DNA of 64,000 nucleotides from the NCBI GenBank assembly GCA_029959085.1, contig JARWIR010000011.1, positions 5,147,840 through 5,211,839 of the forward strand, given 5' to 3'. The DNA is from Nemophila menziesii. Its lineage: Eukaryota; Streptophyta; Magnoliopsida; Boraginales; Hydrophyllaceae. The position numbers and the translations under genes are program-made. This document shows, in pieces, positions 52,926 through 64,000 of the stretch. The notes beneath the pieces are model-generated. The model saw only the letters and a program-made list of their open reading frames with translations, had not been told where the DNA came from and searched no databases. Position 1 is the first letter of the stretch. Each line of letters starts with the position of its first letter.

Positions 52926-54201
52926 TATGTATCAATATGCATTTTTCCCTTTTCATAAATGAGTAATTCTATATATCACACATTTCATACAACCCTCATA
53001 CCTCCTCTTTTACGTGGTGTGATTTGATTGCAAATTATTTAATTTCCAATCAAAGCACGCCATATAAGGAGGTGGTATAAAAAATTATTCTTAAAAAATC
53101 AAGAAATATATACGAGCAACATTAAATCTTATACGAGGATAAAAAATAAGTATGAAATAAAATGCTTATTTTATGAATCGTATTAACTAAAAATATTTAA
53201 CAACTATACAAGTAAACAAGAAACTCATTAACTTCAGTTAACCATATAAACAAACATATAATAATAGAAATTGTACCTATAAAAGAGATTTAAACAACAA
53301 GGTATTAAGATAGATGCGAGATCAAATTCATTCTAACACTTACAAAATAATTAAGTTAGATACTTGATAAAACTTAATCACGAAACTTGATATATACATA
53401 TATTGTGATACATATCGATATCTGTCAATTACAAATATAGATCTTTCATATAAGATGAGAATTACTAATACTCTAAGATACTTACCATCAAGATCTATTT
53501 TAAAAATCTATTACATAACTCAAAAAAGAAAACAATTAATTATAGGGAAAAAAATAAATTTTTTTATTTATTTTATTGCATACTAATAATTTTGTTTTAT
53601 CTTTCTCGAGTTATGTAATAGATTTTAAAAATAGATCTTGATGGTATGTATCTTAGAATATTAGTAATTCTCATCATATATGAAATATTTATGGTTGTAA
53701 TTGAGTAATTTCGATGTGTATCAACATATATGTACATATCTAGTTTCGTGATTAAGTTTTATCCATTGTGTAACTTAATTATTTTGTAAGTGTTTGATTG
53801 AATTTGATCTCGCTTCTATCGTAATACCTTTTTTTTAATTTTCTTTATTGGTATATTTTCTATTATTATATGCATGTTTATATGCATAAATGAATTTAAT
53901 GAGTTTGTTGTTTACTTGTATAATTCTTGAATATGTTTGTTAATATGATTCATAAAATAAGCATTTTATTTTATATTAATTTTTTTATCTTCATATAAGA
54001 TTTAATTTTGCTCATATATATTATATAATCTATAAATAAGAATGCAATATACCACCCCTTATGTGGTGTGGTTTAATTTGAAATGAAATAATTTTCAGTC
54101 AAATCACACCACGTAAAATGGGGTGGTGTAAGGGTTGTAAGAAATGAGTAATATATAGAATTACTTATGTATAAAAAGATAAAAATACATATTGATACAT
54201 A
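52926..54201. repeat. Long inverted repeat, foldback-like element (U11), 1276 bp
   Basis: Arms meet near 53563, where the central A/T run is rearranged relative to U5 ('aaataaatttttttattta'). The arms otherwise match U5. Confidence 0.92.
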
Positions 54202-55792
54202 AGTAACTTCATAATTAAGTTTAAAACTACTTATTATTTAAAATTGTCAACACAAAATTGATGCCATCTTTTAAACATTTGCAAAACCAACAACAATCTA
54301 TCAAATATGATGTAAATAAAAGATTAAGGCTATCTTTTGATATATCTATGATTAGAGAGACTAAATATTAAATCAAAGTTAAAATCCAACCAACTAGATA
54401 TTCATCATCATCAATCGTAAAATAAAATACATATGCTTCTAAATAATATTGACAAACTATATCTCAATCAAATAATTTTTAGTAAATTACATTGAGCATT
54501 AAGAGAAATTGAATTGTAACGGCTTGGAAGGGAAGCCAAAGAAGAAATGAAAAAGCGCAATCAACTAGAAAGAGAAATTGGATTTGGAAATTAAATTTGA
54601 ATGGTTTCGAATGAAAAAGAAAGAGAAGGAAAGAAACCATTAATTTAAATAGTTTCTTTGCGATCATTTAACATAGATATAAATAATGCAACTGAACAAT
54701 AAAAGTTTGAATTTTATTTACAAAATATTTTACTCTTATTATATTTTTTTTGATTATTTTTTAACGGTTTTGAGATTATTATCAAACATGTACTACACAG
54801 AAGAAGAAGACTATGGATCCGAAAATTTAATCTGGATGTTATTTTGCATGGTTGAAACACACATGACAAGAGCTACAAAAAATACAATTTTACAAACTCG
54901 ACCATTTAAATCAATCAAAAATTTACTCTAACTTAATTACTATTAATAAATACTACATTGACTGAGATAGGGGGTTCTTTGCACGGATCAAAGTTTGATG
55001 AATCAAATGATGGATACATAATAAACAATATTTTTTATTCACATAATTATGCAAGAATTGAAACACGTACCTAGGATGACTTCAATAGGCTTTGTTGGAA
55101 CGATCTTAATATAAAAATTTTACAAACAAAAAATAAGAAGTGACAAAACATACACCATCATATATAAAACAAGACATGGGTGCCTTAGAAAGGGTAGGTT
55201 GCCTTGGGAAGTGTCTCCTAAATCAATTGTTTATGGACTATAAAAAGATGAGCTTGGGTTTAAAATTAAACCTTAATTTGGGTTCTTCTATGGTGGAGAA
55301 TGGTCTTGTGCAGGCTTGGTGGAAAGGTGAGTGTGAAGATGGTCGAGAATAGTCATTGGCTGCGGTGGGTGTAAGTGAAAAGAGATGAGATTAGGTTAAA
55401 AAATAAACTTTAATTTGGGTTCTTTTTTTTGTGTGTCATATGGTGATGGAATTATTTTTCCTTTTTTTTATAATGGAATAATGGATTTGCTAATCAGTTT
55501 TTTGTATTTTTTAAAATTAAAATATAATTAATTAATGAAAAGTGGGGTCAGAAATAATCTTGGCCATCACTTATGTTGGGGGTCAGAATCAATTCTAGCC
55601 ACCACTGGAGAAATTTTTTTATCAATAAATTAAACTTTTACTAAAATAAGCTCAACCTCCAATGTCATTACAACTTTCACCTACTAGTGCCGAGCAAATA
55701 TAAATCGACCTACTTTAACTATTACATAATAAGCCTATTAAAATTTTAATCAAAACTACAGAAAGAAACTCTAGACTATTAGGCACAATAAG

Positions 55793-56853
55793 CTAATTGG
55801 ACTCTATTTAAATAATAAGAGAATCTGATTCTTAACTTTTGTATTTTCTCTTCTCCACTTTCACATGGACTAGAAAGTAAATACTTTTCCATATATGATC
55901 TTCACATAAGAAATTCCCACCATGTTACCTTTCATTTATCTCCCACTATACACAGTATATATAAGTAGTAATAAATGTCCCCACAATATCAACAACTTCT
56001 ACATAATGAATTAAATTAATTATATTAATCAATTCTTCCAAGTATGCAGGATTAACCTTAACATTACACCTCTCAAGCATCTTCAATAAAATTCGCTTTG
56101 TGAAAGAGCAGCTTATAAATAAGTGATTAACTTCTTCTATATTAGCATTGCAGAAACATAAGAGTGGGTTAACTTGCATTTCCGAACTGAGCATCCTAGC
56201 TTTGGTAGATAATCTGTCTTAAAAGCATAACCAAGCAGCAAATGCATACCTCGGTATACAAGACTTTATCCATACTAGTTTCCACCACTTTACTTCAGTC
56301 TTCTCAACTGCAATTTTCTCAAGGGTTTTCTTGAAGGAGAAACCACTTATATTACTCTCCTTCCATATAATAATATCATCCCCACTAGAAATTTTAATAT
56401 TACAGATAGGAGGGAGTAATTTGCCCACAATAGGAGGCAATTTCCATCTATTAACCCCATAGAATGAAGAAATAGTTTTATTACAGTTAATGTCATCGCT
56501 ACTAAGATCAATTCCTAATAATTCTTGTGAATTTTTTCCACCTAGCCATTTATCCCAAATTAAGAATGTATTCTTACCATTCCTTATAACATGAGTAATA
56601 AAGTACTAAGCTAGGTACCTGATCTTCAAAATCTGATTCCATATCCATGTGTGAGCTAGTTTTATATTCAAGCTCCAGATACACCTGCCTTTAATGATAT
56701 TATGATGAACCCAAAAATTTACAAATTGTGTTTTTGTGAGTATATTCTCCAGAAAGTAGCTAAGAGACTGACTTTATTTATATCTTCAATAATTGGAATA
56801 CCACAAGACCTCCTTGTACTTTACTAGAGCAAATATTCACTCTTTTTTGTTTT
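55793..56853 (-). pseudogene. LINE reverse transcriptase 3' remnant (U12)
   Basis: Shares both nonsense codons with U6 (TAA near 56220, TAG near 56606). A private change turns 'YGGNRW' into 'YGVNRW'. Open pieces are 56440-56219 and 56194-55946. Confidence 0.86.
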
Positions 56854-57993
56854 AATAATTTATGTTTGAATTTATTTATATCAACAAAAAATAGTTAATT
56901 AATTAAACATTTTGCTAATTTGGTTTGACTTGAATATTTTTATAAATAACAGTGTATTATGAGGTGAATGATAAGATTGCTGGTCATGATTTTACAAATA
57001 TCAGGTATAAATACTTAAAGTATGAAATTCTTTGATATCTTTTTACTGTGTTGTCGTGCCTCTTTCTTGTTTTGGTTATTTAAAGTACCAGTACCTTTAA
57101 AATCCAAGTAACTTAATACTAAATTCATACCAATTAATTATATAATTATGATAAATCTAAATATACTAATTTTCACCATTAACATAAATAGAATTTGGAA
57201 AATTTAAATATATTTTTACCCTAATCCTATATGAATTATAACTTAGTCCTATAATAATAAGACGTGATAATTTTTATTCCTGAAAATAAAAAACTAAATA
57301 TATAATAATGGATGGAGATTTTCGTGATATAAATAAGATGGTTATTTGGAATTCTAATAATTATACAGTTAATATTTTTTAAGATATAGGGATTATATAC
57401 CATATTTATTAATATATTATACATTTATGTTCTTAAGATTAATATGGATGGTATATTATTAAGTTTATTAACCCTGCCTCTTAATTTAAAAAGATATTCT
57501 GCATCTTTCAAATTAATATAATAAATGAGTATTTCTATTATTTTTATTATGTCTTGAATATGAAAATGATCTATGTGAACTAAAAACACGATTAACTAAG
57601 TAAGTGGATTAAAATTCTATGTTTTAGAATTATAGCTGAAATTTAGATTTTATAATGATATAATATTCCATACAACAAGTTTAGTAAAACTAATAAATTC
57701 AAAAAGTAGATAACAAAATTAAGAACCTGTAGTGGTTAAAAACATGATTTAATGCATTTAATAAATAATGAATTACATGGGTTGCATTCGCTCGATCTTA
57801 ATTGCACCCAAACAAGCCTCGCAAAGCTCCGTATAACATTAATCCAGGAACCACCAACCATCTATTCAACATATACATATTTAGTCAAAACGGTTTATAT
57901 AATGGAAAAAACTTAAAATGTATTCATCAACAAATCTTACTAATTGAATCGATTGTGAGTCGGCACTTACTTGGATTTTGATACTCGTATAAT

Positions 57994-59267
57994 TATGTAT
58001 CAATATGCATTTTTCCCTATTCATAAATGATTAATTCTATATATCACTCATTTCATACAACCCTCATACCTCCTCTTTTACGTGGTGTGATTTGATTGCA
58101 AATTATTTAATTTCCAATCAAAGCACGCCATATAAGGAGGTAGTATAAAAAATTATTCTTAAAAAATCAAGAAATATATACGAGCAACATTAAATCTTAT
58201 ACGAGGATAAGAAAAATATAAAATAAAATGCTTATTTTATGAATCGTATTAACTAAAAATATTTAACAATTATACAAGTAAACAAGAAACTCATTATCTT
58301 CAGTTATCCATATAAACAAACATATAATAATAGAAATTGTACCTATAAAAGAGATTTAAACAACAAGGTATTAAGATAGATGCAAGATCAAATTCATTCT
58401 AACACTTACAAAATAATTAAGTTAGATACTTGATAAAACTTAATCACGAAACTTGATATATACATATATTGTGATACATATCGATATTCGTCAATTACAA
58501 ACATAGATCTTTCATATAAGATGAGAATTACTAATACTCTAAGATACTTACCATCAAGATCTATTTTAAAAATCTATTAGATAACTCAAAAAAGATAAAA
58601 ATAATTATAGAGAAAAAAATAAAATAATTTTTTTATTTTATTGCATACTAATAATTTTATTTTATATTTCTCGAGTTATGTAATAGATTTTAAAAATAGA
58701 TCTTGATGGTATGTATCTTAGAATATTAGTAATTCTCATCATATATGAAATATTTATGGTTGTAATTGAGTAATTTCGATGTGTATCAACATATATGTAC
58801 ATATCCAGTTTCGTGATTAACTTTTATCCATTGTGTAACTTAATTATTTTGTAAGTGTTTGATTGAATTTGATCTCGCTTCTATCGTAATACCTTTTTTT
58901 TAACTTTTCTTTATTGGTATATTTTCTATTATTATATGTATGTTTATATGAATAAATGAATTTAATGAGTTTCTTGTTTACTTGTATAATTGTTGAATAT
59001 GTTTGTTAATATGATTCATAAAATAAGCATTTTATTTTATATTAATTTTTTTATCTTCATATAAGATTTAATTTTGCTCATATATATTATATAATCTATA
59101 AATAAGAATGCAATATACCACCCCTTATGTGGTGTGGTTTAATTTGAAATGAAATAATTTTCAGTCAAATCACACCATGTAAAATGGGGTGGTGTAAGGG
59201 TTGTACGAAATGAGTAATATATAGAATTACTTATTTATAAAAAGATAAAAATACATATTGATACATA
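57994..59267. repeat. Long inverted repeat, foldback-like element (U12), 1274 bp
   Basis: Arms meet near 58630. It follows U6 in most variants. Near 58579 it has 'attagataac' for 'attacataac', a private mismatch beside the centre. Confidence 0.92.
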
Positions 59268-60858
59268 AGTAACTTCATAATTAAGTTTAAAACTACTTAT
59301 TATTTAAAATTGTCAACACAAAATTGAGGCCATCTTTTAAACATTTGCAAAACCAACAACAATCTATCAAATATGATGTAAATAAAAGATTAAGGCTATC
59401 TTTTGATATATCTATGATTAGAGAGACTAAATATTAAATCAAAGTTAAAATCCAACCAAATAGATATTCATCATCATCAATCGTAAAATAAAATACATAT
59501 GCTTCTAAATAATATTGACAAACTATATCTCAATCAAATAATATTTAGTAAATTACATTGAGCATTAAGAGAAATTGAATTGTAACGGCTTGGAAGGGAA
59601 GCCAAAGAAGAAATGAAAAAGCACAATCAACTAGAAAGAGAAATTGGATTTGGAAATTAAATTTGAATGGTTTCGAATGAAAAAGAAAGAGAAGGAAAGA
59701 AATCATTAATTTAAATAGTTTCTTTGCGATCATTTAACATAGATATAAATAATGCAACTGAACAATAAAAGTTTGAATTTTATTTACAAAATATTTGACT
59801 CTTATTATATTTTTTTTGATTATTTTTTAACGGTTTTGAGATTATAATCAAACATGTACTACACAGAAAAAGAAGACTATGGATCCGAAAATTTAATCTG
59901 GATGTTATTTTGCATGGTTGAAACACACATGACAAGAGCTACAAAAAATACAATTTTACAAACTCGACCATTTAAATCAATCAAAAATTTACTCTAACTT
60001 AATTACTATTAATGAATACTACATTGACTGAGATAGGGGGTTCTTTGCACGGATCAAAGTTTGATGAATCAAATGATGGATACATAATAAACAATATTTT
60101 TTATTCACATAATTGAGCAAGAATTGAAAAACGTACCTAGGATGACTTTAATAGGCTTTGTAGGAACGATCTTAATCTAAAAATTTTACAAACAAAAAAT
60201 AAGAAGTGACAAAACATACACCATCATATATAAAACAAGACATGGGTGCCTTAGAAAGGGTAGGTTGCCTTGGGAAGTGTCTCCTAAATCAATTGTTTAT
60301 GGACTACAAAAAGATGAGCTCGGGTTTAAAATTAAACCTTAATTTGGTTTCTTCTATGGTGGAGAATGGTCTTGTGCAGGCTTGGTGGAAAGGTGAGTGT
60401 GAAGATGGTCGAGAATAGTCATTGGCTGCGGTGGCTGTAACTGAAAAGAGATGAGATTAGGTTAAAAAATAAACTTTAATTTGGGTTCTTTTTTTTGCGT
60501 GTCATATGGTGATGGAATTATTTTTCCTTTTTTTATAATGGAATAATGGATTTGCTAATCAGTTTTTTGTATTTTTTAAAATTAAAATATAATTAAATAA
60601 TAAAAAGTGGGTTCAGAAATAATCTTGGTCATCACTTATGTTGGGTGTCAGAATCAATTCTAGCCACCACTGGAGAAAGTTTTTTTATCAATAAATTAAA
60701 CTTTTACTAAAATAAGCTCAACCTCCAATGTCATTACAACTTTCACCTACTAGTGCCGAGCAAATATAAATCGACCTACTTTAACTATTACATAATAAGC
60801 CTATTAAAATTTTAATCAAAACTAAAGAAAGAAACTCTAGACTATTAGGCCCAATAAG

Positions 60859-61918
60859 CTAATTGGACTCTATTTTAATAATAAGAGAATCTGCTTCTTA
60901 GCTTTTGTATTTTCTCTTTCCCACTTTCACATGGACTAGAATGTAAATACTTTTCCATATATGATCTTCACAAGGAAATTCACACCATGTTACCATTCAT
61001 TTATCTCCCACTATACACAATATATATAAGTAGTAATAAATGTCCCCACAATATCAACAACTTCTACACAATGAATTAAATTAATTATATTAATCAATTC
61101 TTCCAAGTATGCAGGATTAACCTTAACATTACACCTCTCAAGCATCTTCAATAAAATTCGCTTTGTGAAAGAGCAACTTATAAATAAGTGATTAACTTCT
61201 TCTATATTAGCATTGCAGAAACATAAGAGTGAGTTAACTTGCATTTCCGAACTGAGCATCCTAGCTTTGGTAGATAATCTGTCTTGAAAGCATAACCAAG
61301 CAGCAAATGCATACCTCGGTATACAAGACTTTGTCCATACTAGTTTCCACCACTTTACTTCACTCTTCTCAACTGCAATTTTCTCAAGGATTTTCTTGAA
61401 GGAGAAACCACTTATATTACTCTCCTTCCATATAATAATATCATCCCCACTAGAAATTTTAATATTATAGATAGGAGGGTATAATTTGCCCACAATAGGA
61501 GGCAATTTCCATCTATTACCCCCATAGAATGAAGAAATAGTTTTATTACAGTTAATGTCATCGCTACTAAGATCACTTCCTAATAATTCTTGTGAATTTT
61601 TTCCACCTAGCCATTTATCCCAAATTAAGAATGTATTCTTACCATTCCATATAACATGAGTAATAAAGTAATAAGCTAAATACCTGATCTTCAAAATCTG
61701 ATTCCATATCCATGTGTGAGCTAGTTTTATATTCAAGCTCCAGATACACCTGCCTTTAATGATATTATGATGAACCCACAAATTTACAAATTGTGTTTTT
61801 GTGAGTATATTCTCCAGAAAGTAGCTAAGAGACTGACTTTATTTATATCTTCAATAATTGGAATACCACAAGACCTCCTTGTACTTTACTAGAGCAAATA
61901 TTCACTCTTTTTTGTTTT
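60859..61918 (-). pseudogene. LINE reverse transcriptase 3' remnant (U13)
   Basis: Open 256-codon frame from 61781 to 61011 with the most private amino acid changes of any open copy: 'HVIWNG' for 'HVIRNG', 'ELLGSDL', 'VGKLYPPIYN', 'FKKILEK' and 'VNSLLCFC'. The zinc ligands are kept. Most of these are replacement changes, as expected for neutral drift. Confidence 0.87.
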
Positions 61919-63063
61919 AATAATTTATGTTTGAATTTATTTATATCAACAAAAAATAGTTAATTAATTAAACATTTTGCTAATTTGGTTTGACTTGAAT
62001 ATTTTTATAAATAACAGTGTATTATGAGGTGAATGATAAGATTGATGGTCATGATTTTACAAATATCAGGTATATATACTTAAAGTATGTAATTCTTTGA
62101 TATCTTTTTATTGTGTCGTCGTGCCTCTTTCTTGTTTTGGTTATTTAAAGTACCAGTACCTTTAAAATCCAAGTAACTTAATACTAAATTCATACCAATT
62201 AATTATATAATTATGATATATCTAAATACACTACTTTTCACCATTAACATAAATAGAATTTGGAAAATTTAAATATATTTTTACCCTAATCCTATATGAA
62301 TTATAACTTAGTCATATAAAAATAAGACGTGATAATTTTTATTCCTGAAAAATAAAAAACTAAATATATAATAATGGATGGAGATTTTGGTGATATAAAT
62401 AAGATGGTTATTTGGAATTCTAATAATTATAAAGTTAATATTTTTAAAGATATAGGGATTATATACCATATTTATTAATATATTATACATTTATGTTCTT
62501 AAGATTAATATGGATGGTATATTATAAACTTTATTAACCTTGCCTCTTAATTTAAAAAGATATTCTGCATCTTTCAAATTAATATAATAAATGAGTATTT
62601 CTATTATTTTTATTATGTCTTGAATATGAAAATGATCTATGTGAACTAAAAACACGATTAAATAAGTACGTGGTTTAAAATTCTATGTTTTAGAATTTTA
62701 GCTGAAATTTAGATTTTATAATGATATAATATTCCATACAACAAATTTAGTAAAACTAATAAATTCAAAAAGTAGATAACAAAATTAAGAAACTGTAGTG
62801 GTTAAAAACATGATTTAATTTATTTAATAAATAATGAATTACATGGGATGCATTTCGCTCGATCTTAATTGCACCCAAACAAGCCTTGCAAAGCTCCGTA
62901 TAACAACATTCATCCTGGAACCACCAACCATCTATTCAACATATACATATTTAGTCAAAACAGTTTATATAATGGAAAAAACTTAAAAAGTATTCATAAA
63001 CAAATCTTACTAATTGAATCGATTGTGAGTCGGCACTTACTTGGATATTGATACTCGTATAAT

Positions 63064-64000
63064 TATGTATCAATATGCATTTTTCCCTTTTCATAAATGA
63101 GTAATTTTATATATCACTCATTTCATACAACCCTCATACCTCCTCTTTTACGTGGTGTGATTTGATTGCAAATTATTTAATTTCCAATCAAAGCACGCCA
63201 TATAAGGAGGTAGTATAAAAAATTATTCTTAAAAAATCAAAAAATATACACGAGCAACATTAAATCTTATACGAGGATAAGAAATAAATATAAAATAAAA
63301 TGCTTATTTTATGAATCATATTAACAAAAAATATTTAACAATTATACAAGTAAACAAGAAACTCATTAACTTCAGTTATCCATATAAACAAACATATAAT
63401 AATAGAAATTGTACCTATAAAAGAGATTTAAACAACAAGGTATTAAGATAGATGCGAGATCAAATTCATTCTAACACTTACAAAATAATTAAGTTAGATA
63501 CTTGATAAAACTTAATCACGAAACTTGATATATACATATATTGTGATACATATCGATATTCGTCAATTACAAACATAGATCTTTCATATAAGATGAGAAT
63601 TACTAATACTCTAAGATACTTACCATCAAGATCTATTTTAAAAATCTATTACATAACTCAAAAAAGATAAAAATAATTATAGGGATAAAAAAATAAAATA
63701 ATTTTTTTATTTTATTGCATACTAATAATTTCATTTTATCTTTCTCGAGTTATGTAATAGATTTTAAAAATAGATCTTTATGGTATGTATCTTAGAATAT
63801 TAGTAATTCTCATCATATATGAAATATTTATGGTTGTAATTGAGTAATTTTGATGTGTATCAACATATATGTACATATCCAGTTTCGTGATTAAGTTTTA
63901 TCCATTGTGTAACTTAATTATTTTATAAGTGTTTGATTGAATTTGATCTCGCTTCTATCGTAATACCTTTTTTTAATTTTCTTTATTGGTATAATTTCTA
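63064..64000. repeat. Long inverted repeat, foldback-like element (U13), right arm cut by window edge
   Basis: The left arm is complete and the centre lies near 63700. About 300 bases of the right arm are present before the sequence stops. It reads 'gatctttatggt' near the centre, a mismatch to the left-arm 'accatcaagatc'. Confidence 0.88.

Larger units (their letters stand above)
49616..54685. repeat. Tandem array unit U11, 5070 bp
   Basis: Full-length copy. A private 17-base deletion near 49815 truncates the small frame at the unit start. The 12-base spacer deletion near 52199 is shared with U5 at an offset of exactly 30,518 bp. The centre of its foldback is rearranged ('aaataaatttttttattta', near 53553-53572) compared with other copies. 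Confidence 0.97.
54686..59751. repeat. Tandem array unit U12, 5066 bp
   Basis: Full-length copy and close relative of U6, sharing its 26-base deletion, its LINE stop codons and its spacer variants at an offset of 30,518-30,519 bp. Small private changes include an extra G in 'gttgggggtcag' (near 55576) and 'gtaataaatac' for 'gaatac' near 54946. Confidence 0.97.
59752..64000. repeat. Tandem array unit U13, partial (4249 bp in window)
   Basis: The last copy runs off the right edge inside the right arm of its foldback. It carries the 26-base deletion of U6 and U12 but lacks their LINE nonsense codons, so it is a separate branch. The array therefore extends beyond the window on both sides. Confidence 0.97.

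Noticed and set aside
1..64000. CRISPR-like or phage-like repeat array
   Set aside because: The repeat period is about 5.1 kb with no short repeats separated by unique spacers, and no cas, phage or bacterial genes are present.
1..64000. Organelle (chloroplast or mitochondrial) DNA
   Set aside because: No organelle genes, tRNAs or rRNAs occur in 64 kb, and long tandem arrays of this kind with LINE remnants are a nuclear feature.

Overview
The window is one uninterrupted tandem array. A unit of about 5.1 kb is repeated head to tail from end to end: twelve complete copies (U1-U12, one with a large internal deletion), a thirteenth cut off by the window edge, and 85 bases of the copy before. No single-copy host gene, tRNA, rRNA, CRISPR array or bacterial operon was seen. 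The DNA is very A+T rich (G+C clearly below about 30% by eye). The only recognisable protein is the end of a plant-type LINE (L1-like) reverse transcriptase carrying the plant zf-RVT zinc-binding region. This points to the nuclear genome of a flowering plant and a large-unit satellite (macrosatellite), probably heterochromatic. Species cannot be told from the window.

Layout of one unit, using U2 (3772-8869) as reference: (1) 3772-4440, a short AT-rich stretch with two small frames of doubtful meaning; (2) 4658-4719, two imperfect 28-bp direct repeats; (3) 4906-5970, a minus-strand, 5'-truncated and frameshifted LINE remnant; (4) 5971-6817, AT-rich DNA with no recognisable content; (5) 6818-6988, a small minus-strand frame with clustered cysteines that I do not recognise; (6) 7117-8393, a 1.28-kb, almost loop-free inverted repeat (foldback-like element) whose arms each hold smaller hairpins; (7) 8394-8869, a linker with a hydrophobic minus-strand frame.

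Unit lengths, measured between equivalent bases: 3686 (U1, deleted), 5098, 5111, 5104, 5083, 5064, 5099, 5095, 5095, 5095, 5070, 5066, and at least 4249 (U13). The copies are not equally related. U8, U9 and U10 have identical length and are nearly identical in sequence. U4-U5 recur as U7-U8 at an offset of about 15,246 bp. The second half of U5 plus U6 recurs as U11-U12 at an offset of about 30,518 bp. The U1 foldback through the start of U2 recurs as U3-U4 at about 10,209 bp. This patchwork fits repeated unequal exchange or segmental duplication inside the array.

Nothing here looks like a cooperating set of genes. The LINE frameshifts are shared by the copies inspected, so the element was dead before the array grew. 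The most interesting structure is the long inverted repeat in every unit. If transcribed, it would fold into a long hairpin RNA, a possible source of small RNAs acting on the array itself.
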